A stretch of DNA of 59,851 nucleotides from Skermanella aerolata KACC 11604 (GCF_000936425.1 NZ_AVFK01000039.1:1-59851), one strand, 5' to 3'; positions 38,412 through 49,174 are shown, counted from the stretch's first letter. Numbers and translations are program-made. Notes: generated from the letters alone by a model not told the origin.

Positions 38412-41039
38412 ATGGCAACCACTTCCCTGTCCGCAACGGCCGCTGTCCCCGAAACCAGCGCCGCCGCACCAGCGAGCGCGCCCGTTCCAACTGCCGCCAC
38501 GACGCCGCCGCCGGCGATCGTCAAGGTTTCCGCTCCGGGCGGCGTGCTCCAGGCGCCGGACCTGCCATCGGCCTCGGGACCGGGCGAGATCGTGGCGGTG
38601 CAGCTTCAGAACAATACGGACAGCGCGCAGGGACCGGGGGAGGTCACCTTCGGCCACGTCTTCCGCCAGGGCGACTTGGGCGCCGGCCAGCATCTGACCG
38701 CCGTCATCGGCGGGCGCGACGTGCCGGTGCAGATGGACGTCAAGGCGACTCATCCGGACGGCTCGGTCCGCCACGCCATCCTGACCATCGACCAGCCCGG
38801 CCTTGCGGCGGGAGAAACCGCCAGCGCCATGCTGAGGAAAGCCGGCGGCGGACCGGATGGTGCTGCGATCCGGCCGGACGACATCATCGCCAAGGGCTAC
38901 GACGTCGACATCAACGTCGACCTGAAGAATTCCGACGGATCGGTCACCCACTTCAAGGTCGATGCCGGCGCCGAACTGGCCAAGGCCGCCAGCGACGGCA
39001 CGCTGAAGACCTGGATGAGCGGACCGCTAGCCTCCGAATACCGCGTGGTCACCGCGCTCAACGACCATCTCGACGTTACCCTGGACATCCGGGCCTTCAA
39101 GGATGGATCGGTGCGCACCGACGTCATCATGGGCGTCGAGTCGTCGTACCAGGGCGGTCTCCAGAACTTCTACGACTACGACATCAAGATCCTGGACCAC
39201 GGCAAGACGGCCTATGCCAAGGACGGCATCGAGCATTTCCGCAACAGCCGGTGGCACGAGGAAGTCTGGTCCAACGGCCAGCCCGACATCCATGTCGCCC
39301 AGGACGTCGATTACATGAAATCGACCGGCGCCGTGATCGACATCGACAGCTCCATGGGCGTTTCGCCCGGCAGCGTGGCCCTGCCGTCCGGGGCCGACAC
39401 CGATCCCATGGGCAGCGCCATGATCGCCAGGGACATGTCGCAGGTCGGCGGGCGCGGCGACCTCGGCATCATGCCGATCTGGAACGCCCGCTATCTGGCA
39501 AGCCAGGACGAGCAGGCGCAGAAGACCATGCTCGCCAATGCCGATGCCGCCGGCAGCATCCCGTGGCACTACCGCGACGAGGCGACCGGAGACTACCTGC
39601 GGATCGACGACCATCCCAATTTGTGGATGGACGGACGGACCAATTGGCCGCAGTTCGGCGACGACGGCCTGACCAACGGCTTCTCCGACGGCAAGCCGGC
39701 CGGCTGGGCGATCGACACCGCCCACCAGCCGGCACTCAGCTACCTGCCCTATCTGGTCACCGGCTCGCAGTATCATCTGGACGAGCTGATGGCCCAGACC
39801 ACCTACAGCGTCGCGTCGTTCGCGCCGCACTACCGGGGCCAGGAACAGGGCTTCATCGATTTCGACCAGGTCCGCAGCCGCGCCTGGACGTGGCGCGACA
39901 TGAGCGACGCAGCTTATATCACGCCCGACGACCACTCGATGAAGGGCTATTTCGAGAAGCTGCTGGACAACAACCTGGATGCGCTGGTCAAGCGCTACGT
40001 CATCGACGGGCAGGCCGACAAGTACGGCGACTTCGAAGGCTTCCTGCGCCACAGCACCTGGGCCGACGGCGATACGATGCCCTGGCAGTCGGATTTCGTG
40101 GCGCTGGCGCTCGGCACCATGGCCCAGCGCGGCTATGCGCAGGCCGAGAAGATGGTCGATTGGATGGACAACTTCACGTCCGGCAGGTTCATCCACGGTG
40201 ACGACGGCTTCGACCCGCGCTTCGGCTCCTCATATCTGGTGAAGGTCCATGGCAACGGCTTCGGCCCCGCCTACGACACCTGGGCCGAGCTGTTCAAGGC
40301 CAGCTTTGGCACCGATCCCGGCAACCCGCCGGAACGGATCGATGGCTGGCCCAGTTCGCCCTTCGCCTATGCCGCCAACGCGCGGGCGACCGTCGCCCAG
40401 ATCTTCACCGTGAACCATTCGCCGGACGCGATGGAAGCCTTCGGCTACCTGAGCAACGCGATGGTCAAGGCACAGGGCGCCCGGGGCTTCTATTCCGATC
40501 CGACCTGGAACATCTCGCCCCGGCTGCCGGACGGCGATACCCTCGACCTCGATCAGGTCCGCATCACCCACGGCGCCGACGACCAGTTCCTGTCCGGCAC
40601 CAACGGCAACGAACTGCTCCATGGTGCCGGCGGCGACGACCAGATCAGCGGCGCCGGCGGCATCGACGTCCTGTTCGGCGATATCGGCGACGACGATCTG
40701 TCCGGCGGTGCGGGTAACGACTACCTTTATGGTGGCGGCGGCGACGACACGTTGAACGGTGGTTCCGGCGACGATTACCTGAAGGGCAACGGCGGCAACG
40801 ACCGCTTCGTGTTCGACGGCGACGCCGGGGGTCGCGACACGATTTCGGAGTTCCGCAAGCACGGGACCGACACGATCGAGATCGGGGACGGTCTGGCGAC
40901 CTCCGCCGCCCAGATCATCGGCTCCGCCAGCGCCGACGCGTCGGGCGACGCCGTCCTGCACATCGGAACGGGGTTGACCATCACCCTGCTCGGCGTCGGC
41001 ACCGGCGACCTGAAGGCGGACATGTTCCACTTCGCCTGA
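38412..41039 (+). CDS. Large RTX-type exoprotein with a lyase-like N-terminal part
   Basis: The 875-residue protein has no Sec signal. Residues 1-35 are Ala/Pro/Thr-rich. Residues 50-130 (GEVTFGHVFRQGDLGAGQ, DVPVQMDVKATHPDGSVRHAIL) resemble the first domain of YetA/exo-rhamnogalacturonan-lyase-like proteins. About residues 744-805 hold at least five GGxGxDxLxG-type calcium repeats (GGAGNDYLYGGGGDDTLNGG), then a short tail, as in type I-secreted RTX proteins. It is therefore probably exported by a TolC-type system and may act on polysaccharide; the enzyme role is inferred. No secretion genes are adjacent. Confidence 0.72.
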   Translation: MATTSLSATAAVPETSAAAPASAPVPTAATTPPPAIVKVSAPGGVLQAPDLPSASGPGEIVAVQLQNNTDSAQGPGEVTFGHVFRQGDLGAGQHLTAVIGGRDVPVQMDVKATHPDGSVRHAILTIDQPGLAAGETASAMLRKAGGGPDGAAIRPDDIIAKGYDVDINVDLKNSDGSVTHFKVDAGAELAKAASDGTLKTWMSGPLASEYRVVTALNDHLDVTLDIRAFKDGSVRTDVIMGVESSYQGGLQNFYDYDIKILDHGKTAYAKDGIEHFRNSRWHEEVWSNGQPDIHVAQDVDYMKSTGAVIDIDSSMGVSPGSVALPSGADTDPMGSAMIARDMSQVGGRGDLGIMPIWNARYLASQDEQAQKTMLANADAAGSIPWHYRDEATGDYLRIDDHPNLWMDGRTNWPQFGDDGLTNGFSDGKPAGWAIDTAHQPALSYLPYLVTGSQYHLDELMAQTTYSVASFAPHYRGQEQGFIDFDQVRSRAWTWRDMSDAAYITPDDHSMKGYFEKLLDNNLDALVKRYVIDGQADKYGDFEGFLRHSTWADGDTMPWQSDFVALALGTMAQRGYAQAEKMVDWMDNFTSGRFIHGDDGFDPRFGSSYLVKVHGNGFGPAYDTWAELFKASFGTDPGNPPERIDGWPSSPFAYAANARATVAQIFTVNHSPDAMEAFGYLSNAMVKAQGARGFYSDPTWNISPRLPDGDTLDLDQVRITHGADDQFLSGTNGNELLHGAGGDDQISGAGGIDVLFGDIGDDDLSGGAGNDYLYGGGGDDTLNGGSGDDYLKGNGGNDRFVFDGDAGGRDTISEFRKHGTDTIEIGDGLATSAAQIIGSASADASGDAVLHIGTGLTITLLGVGTGDLKADMFHFA

Positions 41040-41060
41040 ACGCCGACGGCGGATTACTCC

Positions 41061-44024
41061 TCAGCACGTATAGGCGAGCCTCACGGCTCCCCAGTGACGC
41101 CCATTCACCAGAATGGGCGCGTCGGCCTCCTTCATGCGGATCAGACGGCCGTCGCCCATGTCCCGGCTGTAGGACTGAAGCAGGAATTCCCGCGTGCTGC
41201 GCGCGGCGGCAAGACCGGAGCGGTCGGTGAAGACGCGGCGGTTCCGGCAGTGGGCGGTGTTCCAGGCAACGTCGCCGGGCCGCTGCGGTTCGGAATATTT
41301 CCGGTTATGTGTCGGCAGATAGCCGGCCAGGGTGACGGCGGCGCAGAACTGGATGCGCGGATCGACCGCCAGGACCGGCTCCTGGATGGCGGGCAAGACG
41401 CGATCGAGCAGTGCCGTGAAGGGCGCCGTGTACTGTTGCGGCGCCGTTCCTTCCACGGCGGTCAAGTCGGTGCTGAAGAAATCCTCTTCGGCGATATCGC
41501 CCCGTCTGAGCCCCTCTTCGAAGACCGCCGAAATCTGCTTGGCGGTTCCCTGCGCCAGTTTGATGAACCGTTCGTCCTGGGCGTACATGTTCTGGTAGAA
41601 GGCGGCGAGCCGGTCGGCGAGCGCCTTGGCGAGATAGTCGAAGGCCAGATGCAGGCCCAACGCGCTGACCCCGGCGACCTGACACCTGATGTCGCCGACA
41701 CCGGGAAGCGTCACGATCACGCCGGCCCCCGCGCGGAGCACCGGCAGGTCGTTGCCGGAAAGCAGCGCTCCTTCCAGGGACAGGTCCAGGATCAGGGAAG
41801 AAATCCTGCTGTTCGCGATCAGGACGGTCACCGGGACCTCGCAGGGCAGTCGGTTGGAAGACCGGCGGTCGCCGGCGACCGACTGCCTCAAGGCTATGAC
41901 CAGACGTCGTTTCAGTTCCTGAACGGCCTTGTGGGTGACCGAGACCCGCTGTCCGACGTCGGCCGCCGTCCTGCTGATGCCGTCCGACTGCTGGCGGATC
42001 ATCTGCACGCTTGACGAGACCTCGGTCGCCCCACCGGCCGACTGCACGGCGCTGCGGCCGATCTCGGCATTGGCGGCGGACTGTTCCTCGACCGCGGCGG
42101 CGGTCGATGCGGCGGCATCGTCGATCTGGCCGATGATCGCGATGACCGACCGGATCGAGTCGACGCTGCCGCCGACCGCCTCGTGAAGACCGGCGATCTG
42201 GCGTGTGATCCGATCGGTCGCGACCTGGGTCTGGTTGGACAGCGACTTCACTTCGTTGGCGACGACCGCAAAGCCCTTGCCGGCGTCACCGGCCCGCGCC
42301 GCCTCGATGGTCGCGTTGAGGGCCAGCAGGTTGGTCTGGCTGGCGATCTCGGCGATAAGGTCGAGCACGGTGCCGATCTCGGAAGTCGCCTCCTCCATCC
42401 TGCCGATGGCGGTCGCCGCCTCGCGGGCACTCGCGACCGCATCCCGCGCTATGGTGCTCGACCGGGATGCCTGATGCGCGATCTCGTTTCCGGCAGTGCC
42501 GAGTTCCTCGGTGGCCGCCGCCACGCTGGCGGCATTGGCGCTCGCCTGTTCGGCGGCCAGCGTGACGACGCCCGTGCTGTTCCGGACGACATCGATCGCC
42601 CCCAGCAACTGGCCGACGCCGACGGCGACACCGTCATTGCCTGCCTCGACTTCCGCCCAGGTGGCGTCCAGGTCGCTTTCGATCGTCTGGCAGGTTTGCA
42701 GCAGCAGTTGCCGCGTGGATGCTTTCTGACGGGCCTCTATCTCCCGGCGCTCCTGAATGCCATAGATCAACTTCGCCTGGAGCGCCCTCAACTGGGAAGC
42801 GAGACGCCTGAATTCGGGAGCTTCGGGGACCTCGATCTCGTGCCTCCGGCCCTCCTGGGAAATCGCGTCGCAATGCTGCTCGAAGCGGCGCAGGGGACGG
42901 CGCAGGGTGCGCAGGAGCAGCCAGCCCGCGACGACAGTGACCAGGATGCTGAAAGCGAGCGCCAGGAGCGCATGCCCGAGCCTGGACGCAAGGTCGTCTT
43001 GCGCGCGGGCGTATTCCGCCGCCGCCACGCGAACCTGTAGCTCCTCCAGCGCCCGGTTGCTTTGCTGGACGGCATCGAACAGCGGCAGCATCGTCAGCCG
43101 GTAATGGTCCTGCAAGGTCCCGCCATTCCCTTGGGCCGCAAGGTTCAGGGCCGGCTCCAGGCCGTCCCGCAGGAAAGCGGCGCGGCGGTCCTGGAACTCA
43201 CGGGCCAGGACCTTCTCCTCGTCCGTCAGGTAGGTCGCCATGTATTGTGACCAAAGATCGGAGATTCTTTGCCGGTTGGCCTCGACCTTGGATACCAGGG
43301 GAGCGATCTTCGCGGCTTCCCCGTTGTTCAGGTCCATGACCATCATGGATACGCTATGCAGGTTGCTCCACAGGAGCCGGCTGATCTCGGCGAGTTGCCC
43401 CTGGGGCACGACGCGGTCGTCGTTGACGGTGCGCAGCGATTCATTGCTGTCCCGCATGCCGCTGAGGCCAAGCCAGCCGACCAGCAGGATGGCGAGGATG
43501 AGCGTGCCGACCAGAACAGCCAGACGGCCGGTCAGGCTGGCCATGGCCGTGGCGGCATGACTGCGCCAGCCAAGCCGGATCAGCGCACCTTCGCGGATGC
43601 CCAGCGTCCCGTCCGATTTGTCGTTCAGGCGGGCATAGGCGCGCTCCGCCGCCTCGACCTGCGCGCGCGACGGTTTCGTCCGGATCGAGATGAAACCCGA
43701 GATCTTGCCTTCTTCGACAAGCGGCGTGACGTTGGCCCTGACCCAGTAATGATCGCCGGACTTCGTCCGGTTCTTGACCAGGCCTTCCCAAGGCTTGCCT
43801 GACTTGACCGTAGCCCAGAGGTCGGAGAAGGCATCGGCCGGCATGCCGGGATGACGCACGATGTTATGGGGAGCGCCGATCAGTTCCTGTTCCGTAAACC
43901 CGCTTATGGCAATGAAGCCTTGATTGACGAAGGTGATGCGGCCCTTGTCATCGGTTCGGGAAACAAGGAGTTCGTCGTCGTCAAGCTCGACCTCTTGATT
44001 GGTCACAGGGCCATTGTCGCGCAC
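41061..44024 (-). CDS. PAS-MCP-PilZ chemoreceptor with C-terminal sensor domain
   Basis: The 987-residue protein has, in order: an Aer-like PAS domain (about 17-115; [23 protein letters not shown]-type core), TM1 (164-186), a helical sensor loop, TM2 (345-370), methyl-accepting domain (about 470-700), PilZ (about 715-800) with intact c-di-GMP motifs RSSNR and DLSLEG, and a final domain ending [34 protein letters not shown]. Azospirillum brasilense Aer and Tlp1 combine MCP with PilZ, so energy taxis tuned by c-di-GMP is likely. GTG start 44024 follows GGAGAATTCT. The last domain recurs in alphaproteobacterial MCPs, function unclear. Confidence 0.88.
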   Translation of the reverse strand: MRDNGPVTNQEVELDDDELLVSRTDDKGRITFVNQGFIAISGFTEQELIGAPHNIVRHPGMPADAFSDLWATVKSGKPWEGLVKNRTKSGDHYWVRANVTPLVEEGKISGFISIRTKPSRAQVEAAERAYARLNDKSDGTLGIREGALIRLGWRSHAATAMASLTGRLAVLVGTLILAILLVGWLGLSGMRDSNESLRTVNDDRVVPQGQLAEISRLLWSNLHSVSMMVMDLNNGEAAKIAPLVSKVEANRQRISDLWSQYMATYLTDEEKVLAREFQDRRAAFLRDGLEPALNLAAQGNGGTLQDHYRLTMLPLFDAVQQSNRALEELQVRVAAAEYARAQDDLASRLGHALLALAFSILVTVVAGWLLLRTLRRPLRRFEQHCDAISQEGRRHEIEVPEAPEFRRLASQLRALQAKLIYGIQERREIEARQKASTRQLLLQTCQTIESDLDATWAEVEAGNDGVAVGVGQLLGAIDVVRNSTGVVTLAAEQASANAASVAAATEELGTAGNEIAHQASRSSTIARDAVASAREAATAIGRMEEATSEIGTVLDLIAEIASQTNLLALNATIEAARAGDAGKGFAVVANEVKSLSNQTQVATDRITRQIAGLHEAVGGSVDSIRSVIAIIGQIDDAAASTAAAVEEQSAANAEIGRSAVQSAGGATEVSSSVQMIRQQSDGISRTAADVGQRVSVTHKAVQELKRRLVIALRQSVAGDRRSSNRLPCEVPVTVLIANSRISSLILDLSLEGALLSGNDLPVLRAGAGVIVTLPGVGDIRCQVAGVSALGLHLAFDYLAKALADRLAAFYQNMYAQDERFIKLAQGTAKQISAVFEEGLRRGDIAEEDFFSTDLTAVEGTAPQQYTAPFTALLDRVLPAIQEPVLAVDPRIQFCAAVTLAGYLPTHNRKYSEPQRPGDVAWNTAHCRNRRVFTDRSGLAAARSTREFLLQSYSRDMGDGRLIRMKEADAPILVNGRHWGAVRLAYTC

Positions 44025-44156
44025 AGAATTCTCCGCAGAAAGAAGGGCACAGGTAGTTATTAGCGAAAAACTCCTTAAATTTCGCCCAACCGCCCTAAAT
44101 CATACGCTATTCATTTCATCTTATTTGATTATTACCTACGGCCTACACGAAGACGT

Positions 44157-45308
44157 TTATCGTACCGGGTCAGTCGTCCGCATCCTGCCTTTCCACTCAC
44201 CGCCCCGGCCCATCCGGTGGCGACGTGCGGAGTCCAGCGTCGCTCCCAGGTAGAATGCCGCCACCAATGGCAGGGCGGGCGCCCAGAGCGGCGAGCGGCC
44301 GTGATACTTCAGGGCAGGCAGGTACGATGCGACCATAAGCGTCCAGGCCGCCGCCGCCATCCAGCGCGCGGGTCCCTCCGCCGCGACGGTGACGACAGGC
44401 GGGACGATGAACACCAGCGTCATCGCCAGCGCCACCCCGGCCAGCAGCAGCGGCGAGTATCGAAGCTGCGTATAGGCGCTCCGCGCGATCATCCGCCAGA
44501 CATTCCCGGCTCCCCCATACCCACGCAGGGACCGCGCCTCTTCCGCCAGTTCCAGGCGGATGCGGTGGCCGCCCGCCTTGATCGCGGCAGCCAGCGCGCA
44601 GTCGTCGATCAGTTCACTCCGGATCGTCGTTAGCCCTCCGATCCTGTCCACCGCTTCCCGGCGCACCAGCATGACGCCGCCGGCCGCCGCCGCGACGGCG
44701 TGACCTGGATCGTTGACCCAGCGAAACGGATACAGCATCCGGAAGAAATACACGAAGGCCGGCATCGTCGCCCGCTCCGCCACGGTTTCGCAGTGAAGCC
44801 GCACCATCAGCGAGTTCAAGTCCAGCCGCTCGGCCTCGGACCGCGCCGCCAGTTGCCGCAATCCGCCCGGCGGATGGTCGATATCGGCATCGGTGAACAG
44901 GACATAGGCCGCATCGGGAACGGTTTCCGCCGCCGCCTCCAGTCCCGTCCGCATCGCCCAGACCTTGCCGGCCCATCCTGGCGGCAGGACGGGAGCGCGG
45001 CACACGGTCAGCCCGCCGGGCCGGCGCGATCCGGCGGCAGCCGCCCGTGCCGCCGCCGCCGTCCCATCGTCGCTGTGGTCGTCCACCAGCACGACATGCA
45101 GCGGTGCCGGATAGTCCTGATCCAGCAGCGACGCCACCGCCCTGCCGACTACGGCCGCCTCGTTGCGGGCGGGAACGACGGCGACCACCGGCGGCAGCGC
45201 CGCTGGTTCGACGACCGCCTTCGGAAGACCGAAGCGCCAGTAGCCGCCTCTCCCCAGCAGCAGGTAGAGCCATATGGCGAAAGCAAGGGCGGCGACCGGC
45301 AAGTACAT
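44157..45308 (-). CDS. hpnB: Hopanoid-associated glycosyltransferase HpnB
   Basis: The 383-residue family 2 glycosyltransferase starts with a membrane segment (LPVAALAFAIWLYLLLG), then VVAVVPARNEAAVVGRAVASLLDQDYP, DDHSDDGT, FTDADIDHPPGGL (DxD-type metal site), and a C-terminal group of three to four membrane segments. The HpnB assignment rests on overall layout and GLPK-start features; other hpn genes are not in the window. ATG 45308 follows GAGGAGAACCTGAAG; 59 codons of open frame upstream are ignored. Confidence 0.8.
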   Translation of the reverse strand: MYLPVAALAFAIWLYLLLGRGGYWRFGLPKAVVEPAALPPVVAVVPARNEAAVVGRAVASLLDQDYPAPLHVVLVDDHSDDGTAAAARAAAAGSRRPGGLTVCRAPVLPPGWAGKVWAMRTGLEAAAETVPDAAYVLFTDADIDHPPGGLRQLAARSEAERLDLNSLMVRLHCETVAERATMPAFVYFFRMLYPFRWVNDPGHAVAAAAGGVMLVRREAVDRIGGLTTIRSELIDDCALAAAIKAGGHRIRLELAEEARSLRGYGGAGNVWRMIARSAYTQLRYSPLLLAGVALAMTLVFIVPPVVTVAAEGPARWMAAAAWTLMVASYLPALKYHGRSPLWAPALPLVAAFYLGATLDSARRHRMGRGGEWKGRMRTTDPVR

Positions 45309-45441
45309 CTTCAGGTTCTCCTCATGCCCGAGATATCTCAACTTCGACAAAGGAGGAAGCAGGAAGGCGGAAGTCCGCCAAGCCTGAGGACGGTGAGACA
45401 GGCCCTTGAATACGGTATACCAGATATCCCGTTCTGAGCGC

Positions 45442-45470
45442 TTGTCATAAGACAGGGACGCTGTCATATT
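45442..45470 (+). promoter_or_regulatory. Probable sigma-70-type promoter for the small membrane protein
   Basis: TTGTCA (45442-45447) and CATATT (45465-45470) are separated by 17 bases, 36 bases before the ATG of the gene at 45507. Spacing is ideal; the -10 box differs from TATAAT at two positions. Confidence 0.45.
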
Positions 45471-45506
45471 TGCTGCAACGCACAATCACCTTGCAGGAGA
45501 CAAGAC

Positions 45507-45707
45507 ATGTTCGGTGCCTACGCCTTTGAAATGCTCGCCCTTGTCGTCGCGGTCGGCGGTCTGGTCGCGGTCATCGCGGAAATCATCATCAAGGATCCGT
45601 CGGCTCTGGCCGACATCGTTACCGACAGCCGCGCCATGGCGCAGCCGGCACAGCGCGCCCGCGCCGCTACCACCGTCAGCAACGGCAACTTCCGCAAAGC
45701 GGCCTGA
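45507..45707 (+). CDS. Small single-span membrane protein
   Basis: The 66-residue product has one hydrophobic segment (about residues 6-28, AFEMLALVVAVGGLVAVIAEIII) then a polar, Ala/Arg-rich tail. GCAGGAGAC sits ahead of the ATG, and a good promoter lies upstream. It resembles the protein at 14729 in size and layout but not residue by residue. No function is known to me. Confidence 0.6.
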   Translation: MFGAYAFEMLALVVAVGGLVAVIAEIIIKDPSALADIVTDSRAMAQPAQRARAATTVSNGNFRKAA

Positions 45708-45990
45708 CTTCGTTTACTTCCCGGAAAGACTGTTCGCTACTGCATCAAAGGTCAGCGACACTGCATTGTTTCAAAAACTGGCTTTTACTTCACAAGTATT
45801 ATCGCAGCGCAATATTTTCATGCCTAAAGACTTATTAAAAAATTCCTGTTGATTTGTATAGACCATGCCGCATACCATATACCAGCGCTAAGACGATCCG
45901 ACCGGTCGAGTCCTCAAAGATAACAATGTCGCCGGCCCTCTCCATGAGCGGTGTGGAACAGGATGCCGGCTACACAGGGAGGAGTCTGAT

Positions 45991-47022
45991 ATGGCTGTGC
46001 TGGAGAGTGTCTCCCGCCTGAAGGCGGCTGCCGCGATTACATGTGTTTCCTTGAGTGCGATTTCCATCACGACGCTGACTTCCACCCAGGCCCTGGCGTG
46101 GGAGCCGACCAAGTCGGTGGAATTCATCGTCCCGGCCGGCACCGGCGGCGGCGCCGATCAGATGGCGCGGATGATCCAGGGGATCATTCAGAAAAACAAC
46201 CTGATGAAGCAACCGGTCGTCGTCATCAACAAGTCTGGCGGAGCCGGCGCCGAGGGTTTTCTTGACGTTTCCGGATCGAACCGGAACCCCCACAAGATCA
46301 TCATCACCCTGTCCAACCTGTTCACCACGCCGCTTGCTACCGGCGTGCCGTTCTCGTGGAAGGACATGACGCCGGTCGCCATGCTGGCGCTCGACAACTT
46401 CATCCTCTGGGTCAACGCCGAGCAGCCGTACAAGACGCCGAAGGATCTGGTGGACGCCGCCAAATCAGGCGGGGCCAACAGTTCCAAGATGGGTGGTACT
46501 GGGTCCAAGCAGGAAGACCAGATCATCACCGCCGCGATCGAGCAGGCGACGGGAGCGACGTTCACCTATATCCCCTACAAGGGCGGCGGCGACGTCGCGG
46601 CCCAGCTGGTCGGCAACCACATCACCGCCAGCGTCAACAACCCGATCGAAGCTGTCGCCCAGTGGCGAGCCGGCGCGCTGCGACCGCTCTGCGTGTTCGA
46701 CGCCCAGCGGATCGACCTGAAGGAGCCGATCGCCAACAACATGTCGTGGAACGACGTGCCGACCTGCAAGGAAAGCGGGCTGGATGTCGAATACACCATG
46801 CTACGCGGCATCTTCACCTCTCCCGGCGTCAACGCCGACCAGATCAAATACTACGTCGAACTCTTCCAGAAAGTGCGCGAGACGCCGGACTGGAAAGACT
46901 TCATGGCGAAGGGCGCGTTCAACACGACCTTCATGACCGGCGACGAGTACAAGGCCTGGCTCGCCAAGACCGAAACGACCCACAAGGGCCTGATGGAGAA
47001 AGCCGGCTTCCTCGCGAAGTAA
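45991..47022 (+). CDS. tctC: Tripartite tricarboxylate transporter substrate-binding protein
   Basis: The 343-residue product has a signal peptide (cut after QALA near residue 35) and Bug/TctC-type features: WEPTKSVEFIVPAGTGGGADQMARMI, VVVINKSGGAGAEGFLDV, and YIPYKGGGDVAAQLVGNHI. It captures a carboxylate or related solute in the periplasm for the TctAB channel encoded directly behind. ATG 45991 follows GGGAGGAG. The upstream 283-base gap carries the direct repeat ATACCATATACCA (45872-45884), a possible regulator site. Confidence 0.92.
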   Translation: MAVLESVSRLKAAAAITCVSLSAISITTLTSTQALAWEPTKSVEFIVPAGTGGGADQMARMIQGIIQKNNLMKQPVVVINKSGGAGAEGFLDVSGSNRNPHKIIITLSNLFTTPLATGVPFSWKDMTPVAMLALDNFILWVNAEQPYKTPKDLVDAAKSGGANSSKMGGTGSKQEDQIITAAIEQATGATFTYIPYKGGGDVAAQLVGNHITASVNNPIEAVAQWRAGALRPLCVFDAQRIDLKEPIANNMSWNDVPTCKESGLDVEYTMLRGIFTSPGVNADQIKYYVELFQKVRETPDWKDFMAKGAFNTTFMTGDEYKAWLAKTETTHKGLMEKAGFLAK

Positions 47023-47097
47023 CGGCGGATAACGACGCGGTCCCGGACGGCGGCGCCATGTGTCCGTCCGGGATCCGGTCTCCAAAGGGAGGGACGG

Positions 47098-47604
47098 ATG
47101 AAGCAGCGCAAAAGTGACGAAGACGCCGTCACCACTCACCACACGATGGAAATCGCCGTAGCCTTGATGTTCGCTGCTCTGGCCGTCGTGGTCATGATCG
47201 ACAGCAACCGGGTCGGCAACGGCTGGGCCAGCGACGGGCCGGAAGCGGGATACTTCCCGTTCTACGTCGGCCTGATCATGTTCATCTCGAGCGCCGCGAT
47301 CCTGATCGCCAATCTCGTGTCCCGCACGCCGAACCGCAGCACCTTCGTGGAACGCGGACAGTTCGTGCTGGTCATGAAGGTTTTGATTCCGACGATCGTC
47401 TTCGTCGGACTGATCTGGCTGATCGGGATTTACTTCGCGGCTGCAATATTCATCGCTTTCTTCATGTATTGGCTGGGCAAATACCCCATCCAGAAGATCC
47501 TGCCGGTCGCGATCCTGATCCCGCTGGCTCTCTTCGTGATGTTTGAAATCTGGTTCCTGGTCCCCCTGCCCAAGGGTCCGGTCGAAGCCATGCTCGGCTA
47601 CTGA
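47098..47604 (+). CDS. tctB: Tripartite tricarboxylate transporter small membrane subunit
   Basis: The 168-residue inner-membrane protein has four hydrophobic segments and the TctB pattern GPEAGYFPFYVGLIMFISSA after TM1. It pairs with TctA to form the transport complex. It lies 75 bases behind tctC and 33 before tctA, behind GGGAGGGACGG. Substrate specificity comes from TctC. Confidence 0.9.
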   Translation: MKQRKSDEDAVTTHHTMEIAVALMFAALAVVVMIDSNRVGNGWASDGPEAGYFPFYVGLIMFISSAAILIANLVSRTPNRSTFVERGQFVLVMKVLIPTIVFVGLIWLIGIYFAAAIFIAFFMYWLGKYPIQKILPVAILIPLALFVMFEIWFLVPLPKGPVEAMLGY

Positions 47605-47637
47605 CGCAGCACACCCTGCATACCTCGGAGCAGCGCC

Positions 47638-49161
47638 TTGGAATCCTTGATGAACCTGATGCATGGCTTCGGCGTGCTCGCCGATCCCATGAATATCGTC
47701 TACATGTTCGTCGGCATCACGCTGGGCGTGCTGATCGGCGTCCTTCCCGGCCTTGGCGGCGCCAACGGCGTCGCGATCCTGCTGCCACTGACCTTCAGCA
47801 TGTCGCCGACCTCGGCCATCATCATGCTGTCCTGCATCTACTGGGGCGCCCTGTTCGGCGGGGCCATCACCTCCGTCCTGTTCAACATCCCCGGAGAGCC
47901 CTGGTCGGTCGCCACCACCTTCGACGGCCATCCCATGGCGCAGCAGGGCCGCGCGGGAGAGGCGCTGACGGCGGCCTTCACCTCGTCCTTCCTGGGCGCC
48001 TTCGTCGCGATCGTCCTGATCACCTTCCTGGCCCCCGTGATCGCGCGCTTCGCGCTCCAGTTCGGACCGGCGGAGTTCTTCGCGGTCCAGCTCCTGACAT
48101 TCTGTAGTTTCGTCGGCATGGGCAAGGAGCAGCCGTTCAAGGTGCTCACGGCCATGATGCTGGGCTTCGCGCTTGCCGCCGTCGGCCTGGACAGCGTGAC
48201 CGGCCAGCTCCGCATGACCTTCGGCTCGATGGAGCTGCTGCGCGGCTTCGACTTCCTGATCGCGGTCATCGGGCTGTTCGGCATCGGCGAAATCCTGCTG
48301 ACGATGGAGGAAGGCCTCGCCTTCAAGGGCAAGTCGGCCAAGATCAACGCGGCGGTCGTGCTCCAGACCTGGAAGCAGCTTCCCAAGTACTGGGCGACCG
48401 CCATCCGCGGCTCGATCGTCGGCTGCTGGATGGGCATCACCCCCGGCGGTGCCACCCCCGCCTCCTTCATGAGCTACGGCCTCGCCAAGCGCTTCTCGCG
48501 CAACGGCCACAAGTTCGGCACCGGCGAGATGGAAGGCGTGGTCGCCCCTGAGACGGCCGCCCACGCCGCCGGCACCAGCGCCCTGCTGCCCATGCTGACG
48601 CTCGGCATCCCCGGATCGCCGACCGCCGCCGTGCTGCTCGGCGGCTTGCTGATCTGGGGGCTCCAGCCCGGTCCCCTGCTGTTCATCGAACAGAAGGAGT
48701 TCGTCTGGGGCCTGATCGCCAGCATGTATCTGGGCAACGTCGTGGGGCTGATCGTCGTGCTGACGACGGTTCCGCTGTTCGCCTCGATCCTCCGCATCCC
48801 GTTCAGCATCATCGCGCCGGTCATCATCGTGATCTGCGCCGTCGGCGCCTACACCGTCCACAACGCCTTCCTCGACATCGCCGTGATGCTGGTGTTCGGC
48901 GTGCTGGGCTACATCTTCAAGAAGCTCTCATACCCGCTGGCGCCGCTGGTCCTTGCCCTCGTCCTGGGCGACATGGCGGAAAGCTCGTTCCGTCAGGCCA
49001 TGCTGCTGTCGCAGGGCGACCTCAGCATCTTCTGGTCGAACCCGCTGGTCGGGACCATCGTGACGCTGGCCCTGGCGATGCTGTTCTGGCCGGTCATCTC
49101 TCTGGCGATCGGCCGCCTGTGGCCGCGCTCCGGGAGCAAGGCCGCCGTCTCGCTGAAGTAA
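47638..49161 (+). CDS. tctA: Tripartite tricarboxylate transporter large membrane subunit
   Basis: The 507-residue protein has about twelve membrane segments and the TctA blocks GVLIGVLPGLGGANGVAILLPLTF near residue 35, NIPGEPWSVATTFDGHPMAQQGRAG near 90, and LTLGIPGSPTAAVLLGG near 320. The start is put at TTG 47638, since GGAG lies seven bases upstream and MESLMNLMHGFGVL matches family N-termini; ATG 47650 is the alternative. Confidence 0.93.
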   Translation: MESLMNLMHGFGVLADPMNIVYMFVGITLGVLIGVLPGLGGANGVAILLPLTFSMSPTSAIIMLSCIYWGALFGGAITSVLFNIPGEPWSVATTFDGHPMAQQGRAGEALTAAFTSSFLGAFVAIVLITFLAPVIARFALQFGPAEFFAVQLLTFCSFVGMGKEQPFKVLTAMMLGFALAAVGLDSVTGQLRMTFGSMELLRGFDFLIAVIGLFGIGEILLTMEEGLAFKGKSAKINAAVVLQTWKQLPKYWATAIRGSIVGCWMGITPGGATPASFMSYGLAKRFSRNGHKFGTGEMEGVVAPETAAHAAGTSALLPMLTLGIPGSPTAAVLLGGLLIWGLQPGPLLFIEQKEFVWGLIASMYLGNVVGLIVVLTTVPLFASILRIPFSIIAPVIIVICAVGAYTVHNAFLDIAVMLVFGVLGYIFKKLSYPLAPLVLALVLGDMAESSFRQAMLLSQGDLSIFWSNPLVGTIVTLALAMLFWPVISLAIGRLWPRSGSKAAVSLK

Positions 49162-49174
49162 GGGGGACCCGTGA

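Noticed and set aside
46801-48861. 686-codon minus-strand frame opposite tctA and tctB
   Set aside because: Extremely Asp/Glu/Arg/Gln-rich antisense shadow; the Tct genes are certain.
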